Shown here in pieces: positions 10,740 to 20,698 of a stretch of 64,000 nt of DNA. Position 1 is the first letter of the stretch. Each line of letters opens with the position of its first letter. Source of the DNA: Hippasteria phrygiana (Eukaryota > Echinodermata > Asteroidea > Valvatida > Goniasteridae); the NCBI GenBank assembly GCA_037893225.1, contig JAZGUH010000721.1:124001-188000 (forward strand), written 5' to 3'. The notes under the pieces are model-generated. The model was not told the origin of the DNA. It ran no database searches and was given only the letters and a program-made list of their open reading frames with translations. The position numbers and the translations under genes were made by a program.

Positions 10740-12450
10740 GTACACGGGCATCCTGTTTGAACAGTGGCACATCAATAATCCGAAGGGGATTACCATGGGA
10801 CCCGCCGCAGCCTCCTACACCGACTTCGAGCAGAGCGTGGCTACAAGTATGGATCCGTTTTACCTGCTAATCGCCATGCTGCCGTGCGAGAAGCTGTGGG
10901 AGTGGCTGGCCCAGCAGATTAAATCTGGCAGAGTAAGGACCTGTTTGTTGCATAAAGATCCGGATCCCGATCAGTGATTTAGCCGCTGCTGGTACGCTGC
11001 ATCCATGAGGCGGAATCTGGTGTTGTGAACCAACGATTGGATCACTGATCGAGATCCGGTGTCATATGAATATCCGACTCCATGAATAACCGACTCTTTA
11101 CCCATGGTGCATTGCAACACAACTGTGTTTTTATAATAAACACAATAATTGTTGGCAATGGCATAACATAATGTTCCTATATAGTATGGGTTTCGTCATG
11201 AAACGCAATAGACACTTGTTTTTCAGGCGTATTACTATGCTAAATATATACATTATCTAGAAGCTTGTTTATGTTGGAAGTATACAGAAATTGGTCTTTT
11301 TCAGGTTTTAGTAAATACTTTCATCAGTGTGTACAAGAGGGCGCTATTGTTGTTTGGTAATACACCTTGTCGAAAGAAAATACGAACAGTTCAAAAATCT
11401 TCATTTGAAATAACACACCACCGGAGTTTTCACTTAGCCACTCTGTAATCCATAAAAACCGTTAAACATAAAATCCACATCAAAATGGAACCCTACACTA
11501 TTAAATGTAGAAAAGTTGAATATAATGTTTCTACACAAATCTACGGAGACACTATTCATAAATATGGACGTTTTTATGAGCATAAACGTCAAAATGTCTC
11601 CCTAGAATTTCTACAAAGGAGGCTGAAATAAATGGCGAGAAAGCTATCCTACAAGTCATAGGGGAACTTGGGGTAACTGGTCCACATCTGAGCCTTTTGT
11701 GGAATAAAAGTATGTGACTTGAAGTTTTTACAATTGCTATATGGTCAGATGGCACTAACAATCATCGTTTAATGTACACGTGTTGATGGGGATAATGCCA
11801 TTTGAATAATCTAATTAACACTAATTACAAAATTTCCATTTGCGTGGACCACTTGCTCCACCCATGGCGCACGTGGTTCAACATGATCACAGAATTAAAG
11901 TAAACATAACACAATACAAAATGACTCATGAAAGATGTGAACTTTTTTTAAAAACATTTTCAAATGCCATTCAGAGTGAATTAATTGAACAAAGGTCATG
12001 AGAGAGCCCAGTTTCAGTATACTTTTAAAATGAATTTCGAGTGTTCACATTTTTTAGCAAAACGTGTCAATTCTTCTGAGAAAAGGGAAGTTGAGATCAC
12101 GTCAAAGGCCCAAATAGTTAATTTTGGTATACAGAAGGCGGTATGCTAGAAATCCCCTGAAAACTGAAATATTGCATGCACCAGATACCAGTTTATTCAT
12201 ACCCGAAGTTCCCCTACAAATGCTATTTAGGGGGCCTAAGTAAACGAATTTTGTGTCATTCCAGAGCCCCACCAACGTGTACAGTTTCTGGATCAATAGC
12301 AATCTTGGGGCCCGCCATAAACTCGCAACCTACATCAACGAGAATGCGGAGAGGTTCGGCTTTAATTTCGAGAGGGCCAAGGACGTCTACCAGAAGGGGA
12401 TGCAGGGCGAGTTGAACTTCTTCGCCTCGGCAACAGTCAAAGTCCCGTAA
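10740..12450 (+). pseudogene. 3' fragment of a TENA/THI-4-like paralogue (two exons)
   Basis: Exon 10740-10932 follows a TTTAAAG acceptor and ends at GTAAGG. Exon 12265-12450 follows ATTCCAG and ends in TAA. Both have exactly the lengths (193 and 186 bp) and phases of exons 3 and 4 of the gene at 17067-20698. The peptide has MLPCEKLWEWLAQQI and TNVYSFWINSN, the helices that carry the family's catalytic Cys (PC motif), and QGELNFFASA with the late Glu. Frames and splice sites are intact, yet exons 1 and 2 are not visible in the 10.7 kb upstream. I therefore call a 5'-truncated tandem duplicate. It could still be expressed if its first exons lie further upstream or diverged beyond recognition. 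Confidence 0.75.
11659..12216. mobile_element. Inverted-repeat element in the fragment's last intron
   Basis: Ends are TAGGGGAACTTGGGG at the left and the complement of TAGGGGAACTTCGGG at the right, 14 of 15 identical. The left continues GTAACTGGTCCAC and an inner copy of GGACCAC lies near 11845. No coding capacity. The corresponding intron of the downstream paralogue lacks it, so insertion followed the duplication. Confidence 0.5.
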
Positions 12451-13734
12451 ATTTGTTAGTCATGGCCGACATTTTAACGTGGACCAATTAAGAGTGGCGT
12501 ATACAATTTGATGTGTGTATTGGGGGAGGGGATAGGAGGGGCAACGATTCTCATTTTGCCATTACATTTTGCCATTAAAACACCCCTCACTAATTATAGA
12601 CAAATTTTCTGGGCACCACATTCTCGCTTTCAACCCGGAAGTGCGCAGAAGGGGCTAATGTGAAATTCCTCTATAGGGAGTATATAATTTGCCACATCTG
12701 GGCTGGTGCTTCTGCTTGCCAATTATCTTTCTTAGGGTAGTAGCGGCGTATTGTTTTGGTTGGAGAAGAGATGAGCTCGTCCTTACAATAATTTTGTTTT
12801 TGCAAGTTCGCCCCGAACAAAGCTAAAAGCCACCCGAGGTACGGAGCTACAAAAGTAAAAAAATAAAGGAATCAAAGATGCAAGGGATAGGAATTAAGTT
12901 TCCTGTCGAAGCATCGTAAGATGAGGGGAACACGCACAAGGCAAACAATTTCATAGGTCTGTTTCTGCCCATAGTTTGTTTTCCAAATACATTTATTTTC
13001 ATGGTAATGCTCCCGGTCTTTTCAACTTGTTTGAGCATGAAAGTCGGCTTTCTGTTCTTGCGCTTATTGCTATACTATAAGCTGTAGAACGAAAAGCTCC
13101 GTCATACAATGGCTTCCCCCGTTTTGTATGGAATTCTTTGCCGGATTTGTTCTGCGATCTTTCCTATTTCAAGAGAAATCGCAATTCCTATACCTTCTGC
13201 TTTAATTCTTTACCCCAAGTAGCCCTATTCCGCGAGTGGTTCTGATCATGAGTCATTGTTCAGTGCAAACTTGCATATTAAATACTTCCATAGCATTGTA
13301 CTATTATGTGCGAATTATGTTCACATCGCGACTGTAACTGAACTTTGGTCGGAAAGACTAAAATACAAACTGGGCCCAATTCGTTCCGTGCAAGGTATAC
13401 TCATGTTTGCTCATTTGACGCTATTTATGCAGTTTCAATCCATTGTCCGGTTCATACTCACTGCGACTGGGTGTGCACATTCACACATTCGATTGTCGGA
13501 GAAAGCGTTCTCATAGCCAGAGTATGAACCATAGATATCAGAAAAATATATAAACTATAGATCGGAAGCGCGTATAAAGTAAAAAATATAGGGTAAACAA
13601 ATGTGCACCCGTAGGCCAAATAGTGATAGTGATTAAAATCATTTTTGGGCCCAAGGAAACGAATGTGCAGTTACCTCTTTAAGCTTTAATTTGGTGTGTG
13701 TCTCAAACACCTTGGAGAGTTCGTCCAACAGTCC
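12451..13734. other. 3' flank duplicated with the TENA paralogue
   Basis: GGCTGGTGCTTCTGCTTGCC followed by AATTAT at about 12700-12730 recurs at about 21064-21090 behind the complete gene. A looser match follows (CGAAAAGCT, CCCC, TTTGTATG near 13090 and 21297). So the duplication unit extended at least several hundred bases past the stop codon. No further gene is supported. Confidence 0.6.
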
Positions 13735-13812
13735 ACAAGGGAAACTGACTAGGTACATTTGAATACATTTTCAAAGTGAACAAAGAAACTGGCAGGAGCG
13801 GGATTCGAACCT
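13735..13812 (-). mobile_element. tRNA-derived SINE copy, 3' part, minus strand
   Basis: Read on the minus strand this is a T-arm (CAGGTTCGAATCCCGCTCCT), then GCCAGTTTCTTTGTTCACTT, then a tail ending in a GTCAGTTTCCC block. The same tail follows the copy at 20376-20470 and, diverged, the copy at 35930-36052. It abuts a plus-strand copy, forming an inverted pair. Confidence 0.65.
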
Positions 13813-13837
13813 GATACTGACAATTTGGGAGACAGCC

Positions 13838-13940
13838 AACATAGGGCAAGATAGCTCAGTTGGTAGAGCGCCGGTACGGCAACCCGGAGGTCGCAGGTTC
13901 GAATCCTGCTCCTGCCAGTTTCTTTGTTCACTTTGAAACC
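13838..13940 (+). mobile_element. tRNA-derived SINE copy with intact tRNA-like head
   Basis: The head starts GGCAAGATAGCTCAGTTGG, with a D-stem GCTC/GAGC, and has a T-arm GCAGG-TTCGAAT-CCTGC. The acceptor strands GGCAAGA and TCCTGCC pair with one mismatch. The anticodon arm (CCGGTACGGCAACCCGG) has a weak stem and C instead of U before the putative anticodon. Together with the fixed tail GTTTCTTTGTTCACTTTGAA shared with other copies, this marks a SINE rather than a working tRNA gene. Box A and box B sequences are retained. Confidence 0.7.
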
Positions 13941-14911
13941 TTGGAGAGTTGTTTGTATTTTTTCCTGAATTTCGGAAGTTGGCGTCACGGGGTCTATGGA
14001 AGTTGATTTAATGATGTGCAACCCTATGCATCATGTGCGTGGTAGACTAATTGAGGTCAAACACGCCATTTTGATCATCCGTTATACAGCGTTACCAATG
14101 TATTGTGAATTGAAATGCTTTCAATATATGAGGTGCCAATGAAGCATTATCGGTGTCCGTTGGGCCGACTTCGTTGATGCAACAATCGTGGGAACCGCTG
14201 GTCTTGAGGTCATCCGTGTCACCATCTATAGGAGACGCCACTCCCTCATTTGCCACGCCCGACGGCTCCCGAAGACACGCCTGCTGGGGGGGGGGGAGGG
14301 GGGGGGGGGGGTAGAGTTCCAGAGTGCAAGGGGATGGACATTTTAAAAGCAAAATCGGGCGGTAAAAATGGGTAAGTGTAAAAACAGGACGGTGAAAATC
14401 GATCATAAAATAAAAGCATAAACATCTTCCAGCCAGGTGTTCATAGCCTGACTTTGTAATTGAACATATGCGCCTATCACTTGATTCCCCATCCCTCCCC
14501 CGGGCTACCCCACCTCTAAGGCGGGGATTTGGTCCCGTTTTTTAAGCCCCGGTGGGGATTTTGGTCATCATACACTGGTGATAGAGGTACATGTGTGTAT
14601 GACATGTTTTTACAAGCCCTGCAGTGCGTACATGTTTGTTCGATCCTTTTGCAGGGCGTTTTTTAATCAAAACATAAATCATACATGACGGCATCAAAAT
14701 TCTAATCCCCACCCTATAAGGTGGGGGTGTCCCCCCATTTAGGTTGGGATTGTCGCTAGATTTTTGCCCAAGGGGTGGGGATTTTGTTACTTCAAATGTG
14801 ACAACCCCTACCTCAGAGGTGGGGTGGCCTGGGCGAGGGGTGGGGGAAACATTGATACGCAGGCCTGTTTTGCAACAGGCAAATAAAACAATGGCTACGC
14901 GCGCGCCTGCA
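13941..14911. other. Intergenic DNA with a poly(G) tract
   Basis: A G-rich run with one interrupting A occupies about 14286-14311. Near 14500-14850 there are several degenerate copies of a GTGGGGATTTTGGT-like motif in both orientations (for example AAGGCGGGGATTTGGTCCC and AAGGGGTGGGGATTTTG). I see no gene. Confidence 0.45.
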
Positions 14912-15155
14912 GGGGCCAATTTCATAGAGCTGTTAAGCACAACAAATTGCTTAGCATACAAATGTTTTGCTTAGTAAAAACAGGTTACCAGCCAAAAGTA
15001 CATGTAATTTTCATGCTAAGCAAACAACAGCTGAATGCCAGTCAAAAGCAATATTCCACACATGAAAATCTGGTTGATAATCCAGTTTTTATCAAGGAAG
15101 CATTTGCATGCTAAGCAAATTTGTGTGCTTGACAGCCTTATGAAATTGGCCCCCT
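14912..15155. mobile_element. MITE, second copy of the 1037-1280 family
   Basis: Left end GGGGCCAATTTCATAGAGCT, right end complement of GGGGGCCAATTTCATAAGGC. Inner shared blocks with the first copy include TTTTGCTTAGTAAAA, AGGTTACCAGCCAAAA and TTTTCATGCTAAGCAAACAA. The termini of this copy are more complete than those of the first. No target duplication is obvious. Confidence 0.75.
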
Positions 15156-15225
15156 GGCCGGCTGAGCGTGAACGTGCGTGGGGATTCCACTCTGGCCCGG
15201 CCTGGAGGAAGCCAACCGTGCAATT

Positions 15226-15476
15226 GGGCCCAACTTCATGGCTCTGCTTACCGTTAGCGAAAAATCCACGCTTACTGTAGCAGAAAATTCTGTGCTTACG
15301 GCAAGCGTATTTCACGCGTTAGCGGGGAATTTTGGCTCCTGAGCATGCGTACATCCGTAACTAAGGATTCTGTGCTTACAGGGTTAGCGCAGAATTTTTC
15401 CGCTGGCGCTGTTAGCGCAAAATGGTGATCGTAAGCGCGGAAAGCTGTGGTTAGCAGAGCCATGAAATTGGGCCCT
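15226..15476. mobile_element. Related MITE with GGGCCCAA ends
   Basis: The left end GGGCCCAACTTCATGGCTCT pairs with the right end ATGAAATTGGGCCC. Inside are repeats of TTAGCG/CGCTAA and TGTGCTTAC. The end sequence resembles the 14912 element (GGGGCCAATTTCAT), so the two families probably used the same transposase. Confidence 0.65.
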
Positions 15477-15629
15477 GGGTGCACCAGCTGGAAGCAGACA
15501 GCGAGACGCGGCACAACTGTGGCAATTTGTAACTATCAGTGGCTCGATGGGTCGGGTGGCTCTATGTGTGACTAGACTGTGGATAAGGAGAATACAACAA
15601 AGGTTGCCAGCCCTATACCGCCCTTACGG

Positions 15630-15770
15630 TTTTCCTGGGTCCAGATCTAAATAGAGGATAAATCTTCAATAGATACAAAATGAAAGAAATTCTCAATTTT
15701 CAGATCTACCCAGGCGGGGTAACTTCCACCATTGGTGAGATCAACTCACCTCCCCCAAACGAATCAAGAG
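15630..15770. repeat. Dispersed repeat, copy 1 (copy 2 near 50980-51120)
   Basis: GGTTTTCCTGGGTCCAGATC, then TAAATAGAGGATAAATCTTC and AATAGATAC, occur in both places. In each case CAATTTTCAGA and a later AAGACCAACTCAC or GAGATCAACTCAC block follow. No coding content is seen. The second copy has a 26-base G tract in the middle. Confidence 0.7.
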
Positions 15771-17066
15771 ATTCACTGAATCAAGAACAGGGAAGTGCGA
15801 AACTCACCCCAAGGGGCGAATCCAGGATCGTTTTCAGGGTGGATTTTGAGGGGGAAAAGATCATAATTTTCCCAAAAAAATTGACCCTCAAAATTTTCCA
15901 CCGACAGTATTAGGGGCTTGCAGTTCTGAGTATTTTAGATATTAACTTCGGCATAAGAATAGCCCCTCTATAAAGTAAGGGGATATTTGTGGTATTTACC
16001 ATTGCCGTGTATGCACCACCCATGTCATTAGGAAACCGTCAATATTTGTGTACTGTGCAGTGCGCGGCATCAGAGCAAAACGTACACGGGCCAGACATTA
16101 TCATGTTTGACGGTTGGCAAGGTGAGGTCATAATTACTTTCAAATCCAGTGAGTTGACAGAGCGTGAAAAATGGCGGCTACTGCACTATATATACCTGTG
16201 AAAAGTTGTTTTGTATTTCTGCTTGTATGGCTTGAATGGCCAACTTAAACAATTTTTTTTTAGTTGGTGGATTATCGAGAAGCGCGTTGTTGCATCCGCA
16301 TACCTTGAAAACTTTCGCATTCATGTATTTGTGTAGGCCTACATTTGGTGTGTTTGTGAAAGAAACTGCCATACAGGGGAGCAGTTGGGGGAAACTATGG
16401 GGAAGCCTTCGGAGTTGGTGTAGTAAATTGACACGTACGCTCTCAATTGACCATGCTTTAGCAATAATAAAATGTATTAGTATCAAATTTATAGTTACCT
16501 CGGAGAGTTTTCGGTATTTTTCTCATGATGTTTTTTTTTTATTTGTGGTATTTATTATTGCTGTAGGTTATTAGGAGATATGCGCCCCGTAACTTGTAAA
16601 TAGTTCATATTTGTGTATAGCAGACTGTACATAAACCTTCCCTGGCGATGCTCTCCGTTGTATCTGATGAAGTAGTTGTCGCTACGAAGGCTTATACAAC
16701 ATTTTACCCTAATAGTCGTTATAATAACTTTTCCATGTGTAACTGCCCGACTAAAACGGCTACCAATCCTTTACTGTTTATAAAGATACCAGTACTAATA
16801 TAACCCTGAAATATATCACCGTCACAGAAACCATCACTTGAAAGGCTCGGGTCATTGAACAAATGTCGTAGAAAACAAACCCACTGACCTCGTTTATTGT
16901 TACAAGCACACGATCTTCAAATAAAAGGAGTGGATCACTGCTGTTGTACCCATACGGTTTGAACCCAAAACAGACAGCGCCTGGATTCTTGTTGTGCGAA
17001 CAAACAAATTTGAAATAAATAGCACTAAAAGAAAAATTTGAGCAATTTTGTTAACGATCCGCAAAC
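15771..17066. other. Upstream region of the TENA gene
   Basis: A degenerate direct duplication is visible: ATTTGTGGTATTTACCATTG near 15987 and ATTTGTGGTATTTATTATTG near 16542, each followed by TATTTGTGTA some 50 bp on. No TATA box or other core promoter element stands out close to the ATG at 17067. The start codon context is AACATGTCC. Confidence 0.4.
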
Positions 17067-20000
17067 ATGTCCGTGGCGAAGAAGAGCCTCCGAAATGTCC
17101 GCAGTCCGCGCAGCACATCGGCCGTGATCGAACCCCTGCCGAGTTCGGTTGCCGAATCGTTGGCGGTTAAGCGCCCGGCTAAGTTGACCAAAAACGACAA
17201 GGAGGTGGACCTGGCCGAGTGGTTGTGGGGGAGTAGCCAGGCGCAGGTCCAGGAGGCGCTCAACACCGACTTCATCCAGGGCATCAAGAGTGGTCTCCTG
17301 GACCCAAATGACTACGGTGAGTTCTTTGTTTTGGTTGTTTTGGTTTGTTTTTGTTGACTATTTGGCACAATTTGAGCGTTTTGATATGGGGCAGAGGGAT
17401 TCCCCCCCCCCCCCCCCCATTCTTGTCCCTATACCCTATACACTCTCCAGACTATTGTTACCTAACACATCCCCCTAGACATCTGAAAAGAATTCCTGAG
17501 ATTCTGGGAACACAATGACCAACACAAAAGAGGGGGGGGGGGGGGGGGGGGTTCCCTCTGCCCCACATCGTGCATCATATGCATTTAATATGGCAGATTG
17601 CTCAACTTACGATGTCACTTTGCACAATGTATTGGAACTCGTGAGAATTCGAAGAAGTAAAATTGTGTAGACCCATTTAGTATGGACGTAAATTCAAACC
17701 TTCGCCAAGAAAATGTGGGGAAAAAAGACATGATTTGTGCACAGTGCTATGCAGGCACCATTGTTTTACCGCATCATGCTTCATGCTTTGGGTCAGGAAT
17801 ATTATTGTGAAAATTGTATCAAAACATGAATATCCAAATTGTTACCCAGAATGGGAGACTTTTGATACGCTGGTGGCAGCAGATATACCGGTCCCTTTTG
17901 TTAGTTCTAAGCATGCGCGCGTAGTTCCGAGCATGCGCATAACTGGTGAGAACAATGGAAAAGGACCTGCATGTCTGCTGCCACCACGTGTCTCAAAAGT
18001 CTCCCATTGCTACGAAGACTTGAAATTTTAACCTGAACATAACGCCGTCTCACTCCTACATGTTACATGTCACATGTCACAAAAATCTTCTTTTTGATAC
18101 ATGAATCATGCAATTGATTATTATGACTTGACTATACATGTAGCACAGCTTCCTTCTCATGTCGCTATGAATGTCCACCTCCTTTGTAGCAAGGAGTAAT
18201 TTCAACAGGCTGTTTGTTAAACTTGCATATTCATAAGCCAAAGCGTGACGTCACTCAGGGCACAGCAGCAGTGTCTCCTGAGCTTTTCGTAGAAATATAA
18301 ATAAAACCTTTCTACATTTGGATTATGTTCCATTTTGACTTGTCTTTCATGTTAAACAGCTTTTTTACATTTAGTTGCACGTTTCTTCGAACCTTTGTTG
18401 GTGGGTTATTTTGAAGGATGTTTTTTTGTGTACTGTTTCTTTATGGTTTTTTGACCAAAAAGTGCCTTGTATTACCAACCAAAAATAGGGCATAAACAGA
18501 TGAAAGGATTTCGATGCTGGGAAAACAAATAGAAACAAATGATGTTCTTGTAGTCTGGTTCCCTGTCCCTACTTCAGACAAAAAGGAGCAATTTATAGAC
18601 GTCGGGGAATTATCTAGACTATCTGGATTGCACCCGTTCACGGACGTGTAACCATGACAGCCAAATGAAACAAAATGTGGACTATAAAGTTGCTCAAAAT
18701 TGGAAGTAGTATTTGAAAAAGGGTCAGTTTTTTCTAATGATGGTCGGCTGACCGTCGCTCGAAATTGGTACACAAATTTCTCTTTTCTTAATGGCAGCAC
18801 CAGCTCCTTCGCTGAGGGGTGGGGGGGGGGGAGGCCCCCCTGGCAACCAATTATACCCCTCCATTGGCAAAAACCAAAAAACATCAAAATTATGTTGTTT
18901 TACTTGCGATGTGGCCCCCTAGCTGGCACTGTGACAGCACACCAGGTGTCATGATTTCACAGGATGCCTGAGACCATTATTTAATAACATTAAATAATAA
19001 GTCAGTAGTTTTGTTATGTTTGCAAATGTTGTATTAATCATTCAGGTGGCTACACAGTTCAGGACGCCGTGTATTGCTTCAATGCCACCGACTACCTTGA
19101 GATCGCAGGGGAACGAGCCACCGACCCAAGCCTAAAGGCATTCATCGCCTCACGTGTGAAAGATTACACTTGGTAAGTGTTTGACTAAAACACAGCTAGT
19201 CTTTTTTTAGGCAGTGGATATTTAGCCGGAAATTTTGCATCGGCACAACGTTCTGAAACGGTGTTTTACCGGCAGTCTTCTTGGTTAATAATTATTCACA
19301 GGTTCTCGCACGTTCCCCCTGTCCAATTCACCATGCAATTCCCATGGGGTTTTGCATAGGAGATTTTTGTAAGGGAGGCTAATGTACGTACTATAGGGCA
19401 ATCATAGCGCATAAAGTTAAGACCAAATAGATTGTAGAGTGTAGTATACTAAGCGTTTTCTGCGTTCCATGGAATTGAAATGTTCCGCAAGGGCAGAAGT
19501 TGCATCTTTAAAACAACCAATTATTGGTAGAAATGTTTGGAACCAATCGGGTTGTTTGGACACATTATCTACCAATCCAAACAATTATATGAGTTTCAAC
19601 CAAACTGTTTTTGGAGTGAACTATGACGTACGTGCACTGTATATATCTCCGAGGACAAGAGAAGAAAGGAAACACAAAGAAACCTTTCAGTCCTCGAACG
19701 TAGAGTCTTTTGTTGAAATAGGTCCTCGAACGTAAGGATACGTGCTTAGTCTGTTGGGGTTGGTTATAAAAGGAACAATAGGAAACACAAAGCATTGTCC
19801 TCGGACGTATTGGGGAAGTACGACTGCATGTTCTGTTCATTTTTTGCCTTTGAGACAAAAAATGTTAAAGTTAATTTTGTTCATGTTCTTGTTGTATTTG
19901 AAGGTACACCGACGTCATGTTTAAAGAGTGGCACATAAAGAATCCGAACGCGGTTGCTATGGGAACCGCCGTAGCCTCCTACTCCGACTTCGAGCGGAGC

Positions 20001-20698
20001 GTGGCTACAAAAGAGGAGCCGTTTTACCTGCTAATCGCCATGCTGCCGTGCGAGATGCTGTGGAAGTGGCTGGCCCAGCAAATCCAATCCGGCACAGTAA
20101 GGGCCTGTTTTTTTTTACTACATATCCTAATCCCTTTGCCGCATTCATTAGGCGAAATCTGGTTTGTGAGCCAGTGATCGGATCAATGATCAAGATCCGG
20201 TGCCATATAAAAAACGCAGTGTTGTCGTCGAGTCCCTGCAAGTTCTTTCACAATTAGTCCTTTAATACAATAATGTTTGGCAATGGCATAACCTTTAACC
20301 TCACCCTAACCCTAACCCATCTTAAACCCTAACCCCAACCCTAACGCTATTTCTCACCCTCACCCCGTACCGGTACCGTATTCCGGAGGTCGCAGGTTCG
20401 CATTCCGCTCCTGCAAGTTTTCTTTGTTCACTTTGAAAATGTATTCGAATTTACCTAGTCAGTTTCCCCTGTGCTTTGTTTGACGAATTAAACTAATTTT
20501 GTGTCATTCTAGAACGAAAGCAACGTGTACAGTTTCTGGATCACTGACAATCTCGCGGGCAGCGATATACTCGCAACTTACATCAACGAGAATGCGGAGA
20601 GGTTCGGTGTTGATCGCCAGAGGGCTAAGGCCGTTTACCAGAGAGCTATGCGGGGCGAGGTGGACTACTTCGCCTCGGCTACAATCGACGTCGCGTAA
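17067..20698 (+). CDS. TENA/THI-4-like protein, four exons, 251 aa
   Basis: Exons are 17067-17316, 19046-19172, 19904-20096 and 20513-20698. All introns are GT-AG with phases 1, 2 and 0, and the total of 756 bp gives one open frame. The first ~45 residues are basic and Ser-rich without a signal peptide. The rest follows the all-helical TENA/THI-4 (haem-oxygenase-like) fold: TDFIQGIKSGLL, then GGYTVQDAVYCFNATDYLEI (usual 'YxxQDxxYL' helix), then MLPCEMLWKW with the cysteine that is the nucleophile in thiaminase II, then NVYSFWI, and GEVDYFASA with the late conserved Glu. Bacterial and plant homologues hydrolyse aminopyrimidine in thiamin salvage. Here the substrate is unknown, and replacement of the usual C-terminal Phe-Trp by Phe-Ala is a difference. 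Cytosolic location is inferred. A partial paralogue lies upstream. Confidence 0.82.
17317..19045. other. TENA intron 1, other content
   Basis: Besides the MITE, this intron holds a 17-18 base C run at about 17402 and an 18-20 base G run at about 17532 (opposite strands, each near an AGAGGG/CCCTCTG block). There is also a GGGGGGGGGGAGGCCCCCC tract near 18820. The 148-codon minus-strand frame at 18441-18887 has no known domain and I treat it as chance. Confidence 0.45.
17852..18004. mobile_element. MITE in intron 1 of the TENA gene
   Basis: The termini are inverted: GGGAGACTTTTGA at the left and TCAAAAGTCTCCC at the right. Matching inner arms follow (GGTGGCAGCAGA and TCTGCTGCCACC, then GGTCC/GGACC). 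The centre has two copies of AGCATGCGC. It is about 150 bp with no coding capacity. Confidence 0.75.
20285..20350. repeat. Interstitial telomere-like CCCTAA tract
   Basis: A short degenerate run of CCCTAA units (for example CACCCTAACCCTAACCC) lies in the last TENA intron. Smaller pieces occur near 46009 and 46763. They are too short to be a chromosome end and are probably interstitial repeats. Confidence 0.5.
20376..20470 (+). mobile_element. 5'-truncated tRNA-derived SINE
   Basis: It begins inside the anticodon region (CCGGTACCGTATTCCGGAGG), continues through a T-arm (GCAGGTTCGCATTCCGC) and has the family tail TTTCTTTGTTCACTTTGAAA, then ATGTATTCGAATTTACCTAG. The tail is the same as in the 13735 and 13838 copies. 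It sits in the last intron, about 40 bp before the final exon. Confidence 0.65.

Noticed and set aside
13838..13916. Functional tRNA gene
   Set aside because: Boxes A and B and the T-arm are good, but the anticodon stem is poor, the base before the anticodon is C, and the same head-tail structure recurs as a SINE.
14542..14961. 139-codon minus-strand frame
   Set aside because: It overlaps the MITE at its end and degenerate GGTGGGGATTT repeats; no domain recognised.
20285..20350. Chromosome end (telomere)
   Set aside because: Only a short degenerate CCCTAA run with unique coding sequence on both sides.
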